Assembly (NCBI GenBank): GCA_963846885.1
Contig: CAWJXS010000012.1
Span: forward strand, 1-64,000
Direction: 5' to 3'
Origin: RPQJ01 sp963846885
GTDB taxonomy: Bacteria; Pseudomonadota; Gammaproteobacteria; Steroidobacterales; Steroidobacteraceae
DNA: 64,000 nucleotides
How positions within the stretch are numbered: the stretch's first letter is position 1; every line of letters starts with the position of its first letter. Shown one piece after another: positions 1 to 7,678 of the stretch. Below the pieces are notes generated by a model that was not told where the DNA came from, did no database searches, and worked only from the letters and a program-made list of their open reading frames with translations. The position numbers and the translations under genes were made by a program.

Positions 1-2
1 CG

Positions 3-911
3 CCGAAGCGCGTCGCCGCGATGCAGCCGCGCATCCAGCAGATCGTCGACGGGCTGATCGACGGGATGGTGGCGAAGCGCGACATCGAACTGCTCTGGGA
101 TTTCGCCTACCAGCTGCCGACCCTGGTCATGTGCGACATGCTCGGTCTCCAGGGCGAAGAGCGTTCGCCGGAGAGCCTGGCGCGACTCACGCGTGCCGTC
201 GCGGAATCGTTCATCGTGTTCGAGACGCGTGCACTTGAGCCCGAACTGCTGGCCCAGGCCGACGCGCAGATGGACTTCCTCAACGACTTCTTCGGCCGCA
301 TCTACGACCGCAAGCTCGCCGAGCCGAAAGACGACCTGACCAGCGCGCTGGTCGCGGCCCGGGACGAGGACGGCTCGACGCTCAGCAAGGGCGAGGTGGC
401 CAACGTCATCGTGGCGATGTTCGGCGCCGGCTTCGAGACCACGGCGCACCTGATCGGCAACGGCATGCTCACGCTGCACCGCGAGCCGGGACAGTGGCAG
501 GCATTGGTCGCGCAACCCGAGGAGCTGGCGCCGCGTACCGTCGAAGAAGTGCTGCGTTTCGAGTCCTCGCTGCAGGGCACCTACCGCACGGCGTTGCAAC
601 CGGCCACCGTCGGCGGCTTCGCCGTGCGCCCGGGTGAGCGCGTGCTGTGCCTGCTGGGCGCGGCGAATCGCGACCCGGCCGTGTTCGAGCGGGCCGAGAC
701 CATGGACATCACGCGCAAGGACTCACGGATGCTGTCGTTCGGCGGCGGCATCCATCACTGCATCGGGCAGCAGCTCGCGCGGCTGGAAGGCCGCGTGGCT
801 TTCGCCTCGCTTGCTGCCCGGCTGCCGCACCTGACGGTGGATGTCGAGCACGCGACGTGGCGCGCGGGCTTCCTGTTCCGCGGCCTCACGGAACTGCGCT
901 GTCACGCGTGA
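3..911 (+). CDS. Cytochrome P450, 5' end cut by window edge
   Basis: Heme-thiolate monooxygenase that would hydroxylate a small hydrophobic or acyl substrate using electrons from a ferredoxin system. Counting from the first Met at base 21, the I-helix motif AGFETT lies at 136-141, the K-helix ExxR (EVLR) at 176-179, and the heme loop FGGGIHHCIGQQLAR places the axial Cys at 247. The frame is already open at base 3, and bacterial P450s are about 400 residues, so roughly 100 N-terminal residues lie outside the window. The crotonase and SDR genes converge on it from the minus strand. It may supply the first oxidation of the substrate handled by the neighbouring cluster, but that is inference. No redox partner is visible here. 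Confidence 0.93.
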   Translation, partial: PKRVAAMQPRIQQIVDGLIDGMVAKRDIELLWDFAYQLPTLVMCDMLGLQGEERSPESLARLTRAVAESFIVFETRALEPELLAQADAQMDFLNDFFGRIYDRKLAEPKDDLTSALVAARDEDGSTLSKGEVANVIVAMFGAGFETTAHLIGNGMLTLHREPGQWQALVAQPEELAPRTVEEVLRFESSLQGTYRTALQPATVGGFAVRPGERVLCLLGAANRDPAVFERAETMDITRKDSRMLSFGGGIHHCIGQQLARLEGRVAFASLAARLPHLTVDVEHATWRAGFLFRGLTELRCHA

Positions 912-923
912 AGCGCGGTCAGG

Positions 924-1718
924 CTATTTGCGCCTGAGAAACGCGCGCATCCGCTCCTGGAAACCCGCGGTGCCGCTCAGCAGCGACTGCTGGCGGTCCT
1001 CGTTCGCGATCGCCGATTCGAGGCAGGGCGCGTCGATCCCCACCTGCAAACCCTGTTTGGTGAGCGCGAGGCCGAGCGGGTCTGCGTGCAGCAGCGTATC
1101 CACGCATTTCTGCCCGGCCGCCTCGAGGTCTGCCGCATCGACCACGGCAGAGACGAAGCCCATGGCAGCGGCGCGCTGGGCATCGAGGAACGCGCCGGTG
1201 AACAACATTTCGGCGGCAACCGAAGTGCCGACGGCGCGGGGCAGCAGGTAGCTCATGCCGACGTCGCAGCCGCTCAGGCCCACCTTGATGAAGGCTGCGT
1301 TCATGCGCGTGTCGGGCGTGCAGAGGCGGATGTCGGACGCGAGCGCGAGCGCAAAGCCCCCGCCGGCCGCGGCGCCCTGCACCAGGCACACGATCGGCTG
1401 CGGGCACCGGCGCATCGAGACGAAGATGCTGCTCAGGCGCTGCTGGAAGCGCAGGCGCGCAGCGGTGTCGAGCTCTTCGATCAATCCAGTCATCTCGCGC
1501 AGGTCGAGGCCCGCGCAGAACGCCTTGCCTGCCGCGCGCAGCACGATCACACGCGTCACGGTGTCCTGCACGCGATCACCGAAGTACTCGGCAAGCTCGG
1601 CGATCATCCGCGCGTTCATGGCGTTGAGTGCGTCGGCCCGGTCGAGCGTCAACCAGTCGACGTCGCCGCGGTGTTCGACACGGAAGGTTTCGTAGCGGCC
1701 TGCAGCGTGGGTATTCAT
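924..1718 (-). CDS. Enoyl-CoA hydratase/isomerase family protein
   Basis: Crotonase-fold protein of 264 residues acting on an acyl-CoA, in the cytoplasm. The oxyanion-hole region reads GAAAGGGFALALASDIRL and is followed by KVGLSGCDVG. The two glutamates of classical enoyl-CoA hydratase are not evident at those positions, and the Asp of GCDVG may take part instead, as in several uncharacterised crotonase subgroups. I start at the ATG at 1718 because GACAGGAACGCC precedes it; an in-frame ATG at 1757 would run back into the end of the upstream SDR gene. It lies just downstream of the SDR on the same strand, probably in one transcript. The substrate is unknown. Confidence 0.85.
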   Translation of the reverse strand: MNTHAAGRYETFRVEHRGDVDWLTLDRADALNAMNARMIAELAEYFGDRVQDTVTRVIVLRAAGKAFCAGLDLREMTGLIEELDTAARLRFQQRLSSIFVSMRRCPQPIVCLVQGAAAGGGFALALASDIRLCTPDTRMNAAFIKVGLSGCDVGMSYLLPRAVGTSVAAEMLFTGAFLDAQRAAAMGFVSAVVDAADLEAAGQKCVDTLLHADPLGLALTKQGLQVGIDAPCLESAIANEDRQQSLLSGTAGFQERMRAFLRRK

Positions 1719-1731
1719 GGCGTTCCTGTCG

Positions 1732-2531
1732 TCAGGTCCGGGCGAGCATGCCGCCATCGAGCGGGATGACGTTGCCCGTCATGTAGGAACTCCGCGCGAG
1801 CCGAGGAACAGCGCCAGCGCGCCGATGTCGTCCTTCGAGCCTTCGCGGCCCAGCGGGATCATCTTGCGCAGCTCGGCCATGCGTTCTTCGCTGCTCGTCA
1901 TGAAGTGGGTCATCTTCGACGGAAAGAAACCGGGCGCGATGGCATTCACGAGAATGTTGCGCGCTGCCAGTTCAGCCGCCAGCACCTTGGTCAGCTGGTG
2001 GATCGCAGCCTTGCTCGCGGCATAGGACCAGGCGCGCAGCACCTGGCTGGTCACGCCGTAGACCGAGCCGATGTTGATGACGCGGGCGGGATCGGCGGGG
2101 GTGGCCGCCGCCTGCAGCTTGCCGAGGAACGCCTGCGTCAGCATGAACGGCGCCTTGACGTTGACGCCCAGCACCGAGTCCCACGCGTCCGCCGGGAACT
2201 TCTCGAGGGAGGCGCCCCACGTGATACCCGCGTTGTTGATGAGCACGTGCAGCTTGTCCTCGCCCTCGAGTGCAGCGCGCAGTGCCTCGATGCCCTCGGG
2301 CGTGCCGACGTCTCCCGCCACCGCGCGCACGTCGCCGAGGGTGGCCAGGTCGCTCCGGGCGGCCTCGAGCGGCTCGAGCTTGCGGCCGGTGATGTAGACG
2401 CGCGCCCCGCACCGCAGGTAGGCCTCGGCCATGGCGAGCCCAAGGCCCGACGAACCCCCGGTGATGACGGCTGTCTTGCCGGCGACCGAGAAGAGCTCCG
2501 CGTAGGGATTTGGCAGCGTGTGCGGCGGCAT
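1732..2531 (-). CDS. SDR family oxidoreductase (frameshifted near the C-terminus)
   Basis: NAD(P)-dependent short-chain dehydrogenase/reductase of about 265 residues once repaired. The N-terminal TGGSSGLG dinucleotide motif, NNAG, an IGSVYG serine and SYAASKAA (YxxxK) are all present. The frame stops early at 1779 after LALFLGSRGVPT, yet the next frame continues YMTGNVIPLDGG, which is the normal SDR ending, with a stop at 1732. One base is missing near 1790-1798. The start at 2531 has AGGA just upstream. The gene is divergent from the mutase genes and precedes the crotonase. It probably interconverts an alcohol and a ketone or 3-hydroxyacyl group in the same pathway. Confidence 0.85.
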
Positions 2532-2585
2532 TCCTGGACCCTCGATTGACCGTCGTCTGAAAAATAAAACCGGTGGTAGATTTTT

Positions 2586-2602
2586 TATACCGTTAGTATA
2601 CT
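2586..2602. promoter_or_regulatory. Candidate operator in the SDR/mutase divergent promoter
   Basis: TATAC-N5-GTATA forms an inverted repeat at 2586-2600, overlapping the perfect palindrome AGTATACT (2595-2602). It sits in an AT-rich island between the divergent SDR (start 2531) and mutase (start 2627) genes. The inner 14-mer at 2588-2601 matches 11 of 14 positions of a site at 7571-7584, in the other divergent promoter of the cluster. A TetR-family protein encoded at 9339-10004 is the obvious candidate binder; this is inference. Confidence 0.5.
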
Positions 2603-2626
2603 CGACCGCACGGAGCCCCACGACCC

Positions 2627-4265
2627 ATGCAAGCCCAAGACAAGCGACCGCCGGTCTACCGCAGTGCGTCTGGCATCGAGCTCAAGGCGAGCTACGGTCC
2701 CGAGGACGTGCCGGCGGAGCATACGCGCGTGCTCGGCAGCGCTCCCGGCCAGCCCCCGTTTCACCGTGGCGGGTTCCCGCAAGGTTACCGCACCAAGCCC
2801 TGGCGCATTTTCCAGCTGAGCGGCTTCGGCAAGCCCGAGGACGAGAACGAGCGCATCAAGTTCCTGCTGCGCAACGGCGAGACCGGGTTCCTGATGGAAC
2901 ACGATCGCAATACGGCCGACCACCTGTACAACGTAGATCATCCTGACGTCGTCGCACGCAAGGAAGACGTGGGGCTGACCGGCGCAGTGATGCAGAGCGT
3001 GCGCGAGACCGCGCTGTGCCTGGCCGACCTGCCGATCGAGAGCACGTTCGGGCACGCGGGCGGCGCCGTGGTCCAGCACGCGCCGTTCGCGTTGGCTGCC
3101 TACTGGACGGTCGCCAAGCGCCGCGGCATTCCGCTCGCGCAACTCTTCGGCACGGGGCAGAGCGATTTCTTCCTGACGTACCTTGGGTGCGTCACCAAGC
3201 AGCAGGTGCCGACGGCGCCCGGCTTGCGGCTCAACGCCGACATCATCGAGTTCTGCGCCGAGCACCTGCCGAAGTGGGTTCCCGTTTCCATCGCGGGCTA
3301 CAACGGCGGCGATACCGGGCTCAATGCCTGGCAGGAACTCGGCGCCGTGATGGCCAACGCCATCGAGTACCTCGACGAGGTGAAGCGGCGCGGCCGCATG
3401 GACATGACGGTCGCCGCGCAGCGCGTGGGCGGCGTCAACTTCCGCACCACGATGGAAATCTTCGAGGATGCGGCGAAGCTGCGGGCCGCCCGCAAGATGT
3501 GGCACAAGCTCCTCACCGAGCGCTACGGCATCACCGACGAGCGCGCGCTCAAAATGCGCATCCACATCGTCACGTCCGGCGCGTACATGCAGTACCAGCA
3601 GCCGTTCAACAACATCGTGCGCGGCACGCTGATGGCGCTCACCGCCGTGCTCGGCGGCACGCAGTCGCTGGGCGTGTCGGGCTACGACGAGGCGATCTCG
3701 ATCCCGAGCGAGCACGCGCACCAGATGTCGGTGCGCATCCAGCAGATTCTCGAGCACGAGACCAACATCCCGGCGGTGACTGATCCGCTCGGCGGCTCGT
3801 ACTACGTCGAAGTCGCTCACGGCCGAGCTCGAGCGCCGCGCCTGGGAGTTCGTCGACCAGTTGCTCGCGCAAGGCGGCTTCCTGGCCACGCTCGATTCCG
3901 GCTGGCTGCATGCACGCGCGCGCGAGAACCAGGAATCGCAGGCCATCGCCGAGTCGCGCGGCGAGCGCAAGATCGTCGGCGTCAACTGCTTCCAGGAAGA
4001 CATCACGCCGTGGGAAGTCGATGGCTTCCCGCCCGTGACCGATGCGTATCCGGTCGCGCTCGAGCGGCTCCACGCCGTGCGCCGCGAACGGCACGAAACC
4101 GCTGCGACCGCGGCAATGCGCGAACTTGCGGCGACGTGCCGTGACCAGGGTCGCAACATCATGCCCGTGATGATGCAGGCCGTGGACGCCGAGGTGACGA
4201 TCGGTGAAATCGGCGACATCTTCCGCCAGGCCTGGGGCGACTGGCAGACGCCGAAGCTCGTCTGA
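2627..4265 (+). CDS. Cobalamin-dependent acyl-CoA mutase, large (catalytic) subunit, divergent; frameshifted
   Basis: TIM-barrel substrate-binding subunit of the methylmalonyl-CoA mutase superfamily, about 546 residues when repaired. Family landmarks include FNNIVRGTLMALTAVLGG, GYDEA and DPLGGSYYVE. One extra A at 3810/3811 breaks the frame right after GSYYVE; removing it continues into SLTAELERRAWEFVDQ and on to the stop at 4265. Compared by eye with P. shermanii mutase, Tyr89 is Leu64 here, Arg207 is about Cys188, His244 is Asn226, and the FD(L/M)PT loop is HDRNT. Known relatives carry Tyr (methylmalonyl), Phe (isobutyryl) or Ile (2-hydroxyisobutyryl) at the first site. Family membership is sure; the substrate is unknown and mutase activity itself needs proof. 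Confidence 0.85.
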
Positions 4266-4295
4266 CGCGCCCGCGGCCGCAAGGACACCACGCAC

Positions 4296-4748
4296 ATGTC
4301 ATCCACCCGCAACGAATCGAACGCCGCCAGCTCCGCTGTCCCGGCCGCTGCAGATCCGGCGCGACGCGTCCTGCTCGCGAAGACGGCGCTCGATGGTCAC
4401 TGGCGCGGCATCTCCGTCGTGGCGCGGGCCCTGCGCGACGGCGGCTTCCAGGTGATCCTGGGCGGCATGAGCACGGGCACGGAGATCGTCCGCGCCGCGA
4501 TCGATGAGGACGTGGACCTCGTGGGCCTCAACGTCGGCGGGCACGTCGAAGTGGCCGAGCGCATCATCGGTGAACTGCGGGCGGCCCGTGCCGACCTGCC
4601 GATCTTTGCCGGCGGCATCATCGCGCCGTGGGCCGCCAAGCGCCTGAAGGCGCTCGGCGTCGAAGTGTTTCCGCCGGGGTCGCAGCTTGGCGACATCGTG
4701 GACTGTGCGCGGCGACTGACGGGCGGCAACAGCGACACGACGGGTTGA
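4296..4748 (+). CDS. Cobalamin-binding small subunit of acyl-CoA mutase
   Basis: 150-residue Rossmann-type B12-binding subunit that would pair with the large subunit 30 bp upstream, as in isobutyryl- and 2-hydroxyisobutyryl-CoA mutases. The base-off B12 motif DxHxxG is intact as DGHWRG (33-38), so His35 should be the cobalt ligand. The usual SxL segment is replaced by LNVGG (78-82), while the GGxxxP-like FAGGIIAPW follows at 104-112. About 20 N-terminal residues look disordered. The same-strand arrangement and close spacing suggest co-transcription with the large subunit. It is divergent in step with that subunit, so the pair probably evolved together for one unusual substrate. Confidence 0.88.
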   Translation: MSSTRNESNAASSAVPAAADPARRVLLAKTALDGHWRGISVVARALRDGGFQVILGGMSTGTEIVRAAIDEDVDLVGLNVGGHVEVAERIIGELRAARADLPIFAGGIIAPWAAKRLKALGVEVFPPGSQLGDIVDCARRLTGGNSDTTG

Positions 4749-4839
4749 TTGCCGCTCGAGTGGCAAGCTAACGGCGTCCTGCGCGCCCCAATCGTGGCGC
4801 GACTTCTTCCTGAATATCCGCAGGCGTGCCGATGCGCCG

Positions 4840-5232
4840 CTATTCTGACGTCCTGCCGTCGAACTCCTCCGTATCGGCTTCCGCGTCTGCGCGGGTGCGG
4901 TGGACGACACCGTCCCTGTGGTTCGGCGGCGAGTACAGCGTATACAGCTTGAGTGGCGTCACGCCGGTATTGATGATGTTGTGATTCGCCCCGGCCGGCA
5001 CCAGGACCGCAAAGCCCGCGTGGATCGCCGTCCGCACACCATCCAGGACCGCCTCGCCGGATCCTTCCTCGACGCGGAAGAACTGGTCCAGCTTGTGCAC
5101 TTCTGCCCCGATCTCTTCCCTGGGCTTCAGGGCCATCAGGACCAGCTGACAGTTTTTTGCCGTGTAGAGCACCTGGCGAAAATCGTCGTTCTTGACCGCC
5201 AGACTCTCGATGTCTTTCACAAAGCCTTTCAT
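4840..5232 (-). CDS. Cupin domain protein (small, mannose-6-phosphate-isomerase-like)
   Basis: 130-residue single-cupin protein with a KLDQFFRVEEGSGEAVLDG first motif and a VPAGANHNIINTG second motif. The fold normally holds a metal in a small beta-barrel. His in motif 1 (VHKLDQ) and His in motif 2 (NHNI) can be seen. I start at the ATG at 5232, which has AAGGAG eight bases upstream. It sits between the mutase small subunit and the MeaB gene, pointing away from the former. It may be a small-molecule isomerase or sensor of the cluster, but the family is too broad to assign a reaction. Confidence 0.75.
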   Translation of the reverse strand: MKGFVKDIESLAVKNDDFRQVLYTAKNCQLVLMALKPREEIGAEVHKLDQFFRVEEGSGEAVLDGVRTAIHAGFAVLVPAGANHNIINTGVTPLKLYTLYSPPNHRDGVVHRTRADAEADTEEFDGRTSE

Positions 5233-5394
5233 GCCGACTCCTTGTCGTTGACGCAACGTCCGTCCACACGTTTTACAGCCAGGCGTGGGCGTCCGGCATC
5301 AACTTATGCGAGCCGGTGTCGTCAGCGAATGACGCGTCTTGCAGGCGGGAGTGCCCCGTCCCGGGCCATGCCAGGACTTCAGGCCACGAACCCG

Positions 5395-6343
5395 TTAACG
5401 GCCAGTCACGCTCGCGAGCAGTTCAGCGCCGACCGCGCCGAGGTCGGCTGTGCCCGCCTGCACGGCGTCGATGCGCCGCGCAAGCTCGTCCGAACGCAGC
5501 GAGTCTTCGAGACGAGTCTCGAGCTGCGCGAGCACCAACCTTCGCAGATGCGAGCCGCAGCAGCCGTTGCTGCCGCTTGGCCATCGCGCCGGTGTCGTGC
5601 AGGTGCGTGCGATGCGCGGCAATCGCGTCCCACACTGCATCCGTGCCGCGGTCTTCGCTCGCGACCGTCTCTACGATCGGCGGTCGCCAGGCGTCGGCTG
5701 GCAACTGATGCACGGTGCGTTCCAGGTCGAGTCGCGTGGCCTGCGTGCCTTCGCGATCAGCCTTGTTGATCACGAATACGTCGGCCATCTCGAGCAGGCC
5801 GGCTTTCACCGCCTGCACTTCGTCTCCCGCGCCCGGGTTCAGCACGACGACTGTCGTCGTCGCCGCCTCGACGATTTCGAACTCGGTCTGGCCCACGCCG
5901 ACGGTTTCGATCAGCACCCAGGGCCATCCCGCTGCGTCGAGCGCACGGATCGCGAAAGGTGTCGCCAGCGCGAGCCCGCCAGCGCCGTTGTCGGCCGTCA
6001 TCGAGCGCACGAAAACCCGCTCGTCGGCCGTCGTGTGCTCCATGCGCAAGCGGTCGCCGAGCACGGCGCCACCCGAGATCGCGGACATCGGATCGAGGGC
6101 CAGCACGGCGACACGGTCGTCACGGCGAACCGCCGCCTTGAGCAAGGCGCCGACGAGCGTCGATTTGCCGGCTCCGGGAGGTCCCGTGATGCCGACCGTG
6201 GCGGCGCGACCCGTGTGTGGACCCAACGTCGCATCGATCGTCACCGCGTCGAGCGGACGGCGGTCGATCAGCGTGATCGCGCGGGCGAGCGCGGCGCGAT
6301 CGCCGCGCAGCAGTCGCCCGAGCAGATCCGCGGGCACCGTCAA
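5395..6343 (-). CDS. meaB: MeaB/ArgK-type GTPase, chaperone of B12-dependent mutase (frameshifted)
   Basis: P-loop GTPase that guards and reloads adenosylcobalamin mutases. It shows Walker A GPPGAGKST (about 54-62), ALDPMSAISGGAVLGDR, ETVGVGQTE and the guanine motif NKAD. In the called frame the C-terminus turns into Arg-rich nonsense, while the next frame reads LRRLVLAQLETRLEDSL and stops at 5395; one extra base lies near 5552-5560. The start is probably the TTG at 6343, directly after the TGA of the iron alcohol dehydrogenase upstream, so the two are co-transcribed. Its presence supports the view that the nearby divergent mutase is a working B12 enzyme. Confidence 0.88.
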
Positions 6344-6344
6344 A

Positions 6345-7514
6345 TCACAGCGCCTTGCGCAGCAGCGGCACCAGCGCTTCGGCGTTCGGGATCGGGCGCG
6401 GGTTCGTGCCGCACCAGATGTCCTGGAACGTGTAGCCCGCGAGCGGCGCGAGGTCGGCTTCCTTGAGGCCCACGGCCGTGAGGCTGCGCGGCATGCCGAG
6501 GCCGCGGATCGCCTCGTCGGCGAGTTCGTGCGCCGGACGGTTCGGCTGCCCGAACGCGATGCTGATCAGCTTCTGCCGCTCGCCGTTGACCGTGCGGTTG
6601 TACTCGAGCGCGAACGGCGCCATCACGCACGAGGTGTAGCCGTGCGGCACGTCGAACGAACCGCCGAGCGCATGGCCCACGGCATGGCTGATGCCCATCG
6701 GCAGGCCGCAGACGATCGACGTCATCGAGCACCAGGCGCCCATCTGGCACATCTGCCGCGCCTCGAGGTCGTTCGGGTTCGTCTTCACGCGCGGCAGGCC
6801 CTGCGAGAGCAGGCGCACCGCGTTCATCGCCATGCCGTCGTAGAAGTCGTTCGAGTTGAGCGAGCCCAGCGTCTCGAAGGCGTGGTCGAACGAGCGCACG
6901 CCCGTCGACATCCAGATCCATTCGGGCGTGTGCACGGTGAGCGAGGGGTCGAGGATGATGGCGCGCGCCGTCATCTTCGGATGCACATAGCCCTGCTTGA
7001 CGTTGGTGACCTTGTCGGTCGAGCCGGAGAGCGCATTGAATTCGCCACCCGAGAGCGTCGTCGGCGCGATCACGACGGGAATGTCCGGTCCTTCAAACGC
7101 CGGCGCGGTCACCGAGTGATCGGGGTTCACGACGATGTGGTACGGCTCCATCGAAGCGGGCGTGCGCAGGCCGTGCTTCAGGCACAGCGCCAGGATCTTG
7201 GTGAGGTCGGTGCACGAACCGCCGCCGATGGAGACGAGCAGGTCGGGTTGCAGCGGCTCGGCGGCCGCCACGGCGGCAGACACATCTTCGCGCGGGACGT
7301 GGGGACGTACGCTGTCGAACACGCCGACGAGCTTCGAGCCGAGCGCGCGGCGCACATTGTCGATCTCATCGGTTTTGTGGTTCAGCGTATTGCTGCAGAC
7401 GATGAACACGCGCTTCGCGCCGATGGTCGCGGCTTCGTCCGCGACAGCCTGCGCCAAGGGACGGCCGCTGTGCACGCGCTCGAGCGAGGTGAGTGGGATC
7501 ATCGTCTGGTACAT
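6345..7514 (-). CDS. Iron-containing alcohol dehydrogenase
   Basis: 389-residue group III (Fe-dependent) alcohol dehydrogenase, related to maleylacetate reductase. The nucleotide site reads SIGGGSCTDLTK (95-106). Metal-ligand histidines are seen in SFDHAFE, GISHAVGHALGG and FDVPHG. The start at 7514 is chosen for GCGGAG upstream; longer in-frame starts reach into the divergent ligase promoter. It likely oxidises or reduces a hydroxyacyl or alcohol intermediate with NAD(P). It is transcribed together with the MeaB-like GTPase and divergently from the acyl-CoA ligase, so it belongs to the mutase cluster. The precise substrate cannot be read from sequence. Confidence 0.88.
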   Translation of the reverse strand: MYQTMIPLTSLERVHSGRPLAQAVADEAATIGAKRVFIVCSNTLNHKTDEIDNVRRALGSKLVGVFDSVRPHVPREDVSAAVAAAEPLQPDLLVSIGGGSCTDLTKILALCLKHGLRTPASMEPYHIVVNPDHSVTAPAFEGPDIPVVIAPTTLSGGEFNALSGSTDKVTNVKQGYVHPKMTARAIILDPSLTVHTPEWIWMSTGVRSFDHAFETLGSLNSNDFYDGMAMNAVRLLSQGLPRVKTNPNDLEARQMCQMGAWCSMTSIVCGLPMGISHAVGHALGGSFDVPHGYTSCVMAPFALEYNRTVNGERQKLISIAFGQPNRPAHELADEAIRGLGMPRSLTAVGLKEADLAPLAGYTFQDIWCGTNPRPIPNAEALVPLLRKAL

Positions 7515-7570
7515 GGACGGCTCCGCAAAAAAGCCGGGAAAATCCCCTGCGGGCTCGATTGTATCGACGT

Positions 7571-7584
7571 TACCGATGGTGTAC
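7571..7584. promoter_or_regulatory. Second copy of the cluster operator motif
   Basis: TACCGATGGTGTAC lies 57 bp upstream of the iron alcohol dehydrogenase start and 94 bp upstream of the divergent acyl-CoA ligase start. It agrees at 11 of 14 positions with TACCGTTAGTATAC at 2588-2601, in the SDR/mutase promoter. Both copies occur in divergent promoter gaps of the same cluster, which suggests a shared regulator, perhaps the TetR protein encoded at 9339. Confidence 0.45.
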
Positions 7585-7678
7585 AAAGTATTACCAACGG
7601 GAAACGTTGAAGACCATTCGGTAGCAGTCAGGCGCGATGCGTACTGCGCTGCAAGAGATTCGTTGCGAGGGGGAATCC

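Noticed and set aside
1718..1757. Longer start of the crotonase gene at 1757
   Set aside because: It would read into the restored end of the SDR gene and lacks a better ribosome-binding site; the ATG at 1718 fits the family length.
2585..4312. Long open frame on the minus strand through the mutase gene
   Set aside because: The translation is rich in Arg, Ala and His without domains, while the plus strand encodes a clear mutase. High GC leaves few stop codons in the antisense frames.
5257..5394. tRNA or small RNA gene in the gap between cupin and meaB
   Set aside because: No cloverleaf arms, TTCGA-like T-loop or terminator could be found.
5715..7610. 631-residue open frame on the plus strand opposite meaB and the alcohol dehydrogenase
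   Set aside because: Low-complexity Arg/His/Ala sequence with no motif; the minus-strand genes have full sets of catalytic motifs.
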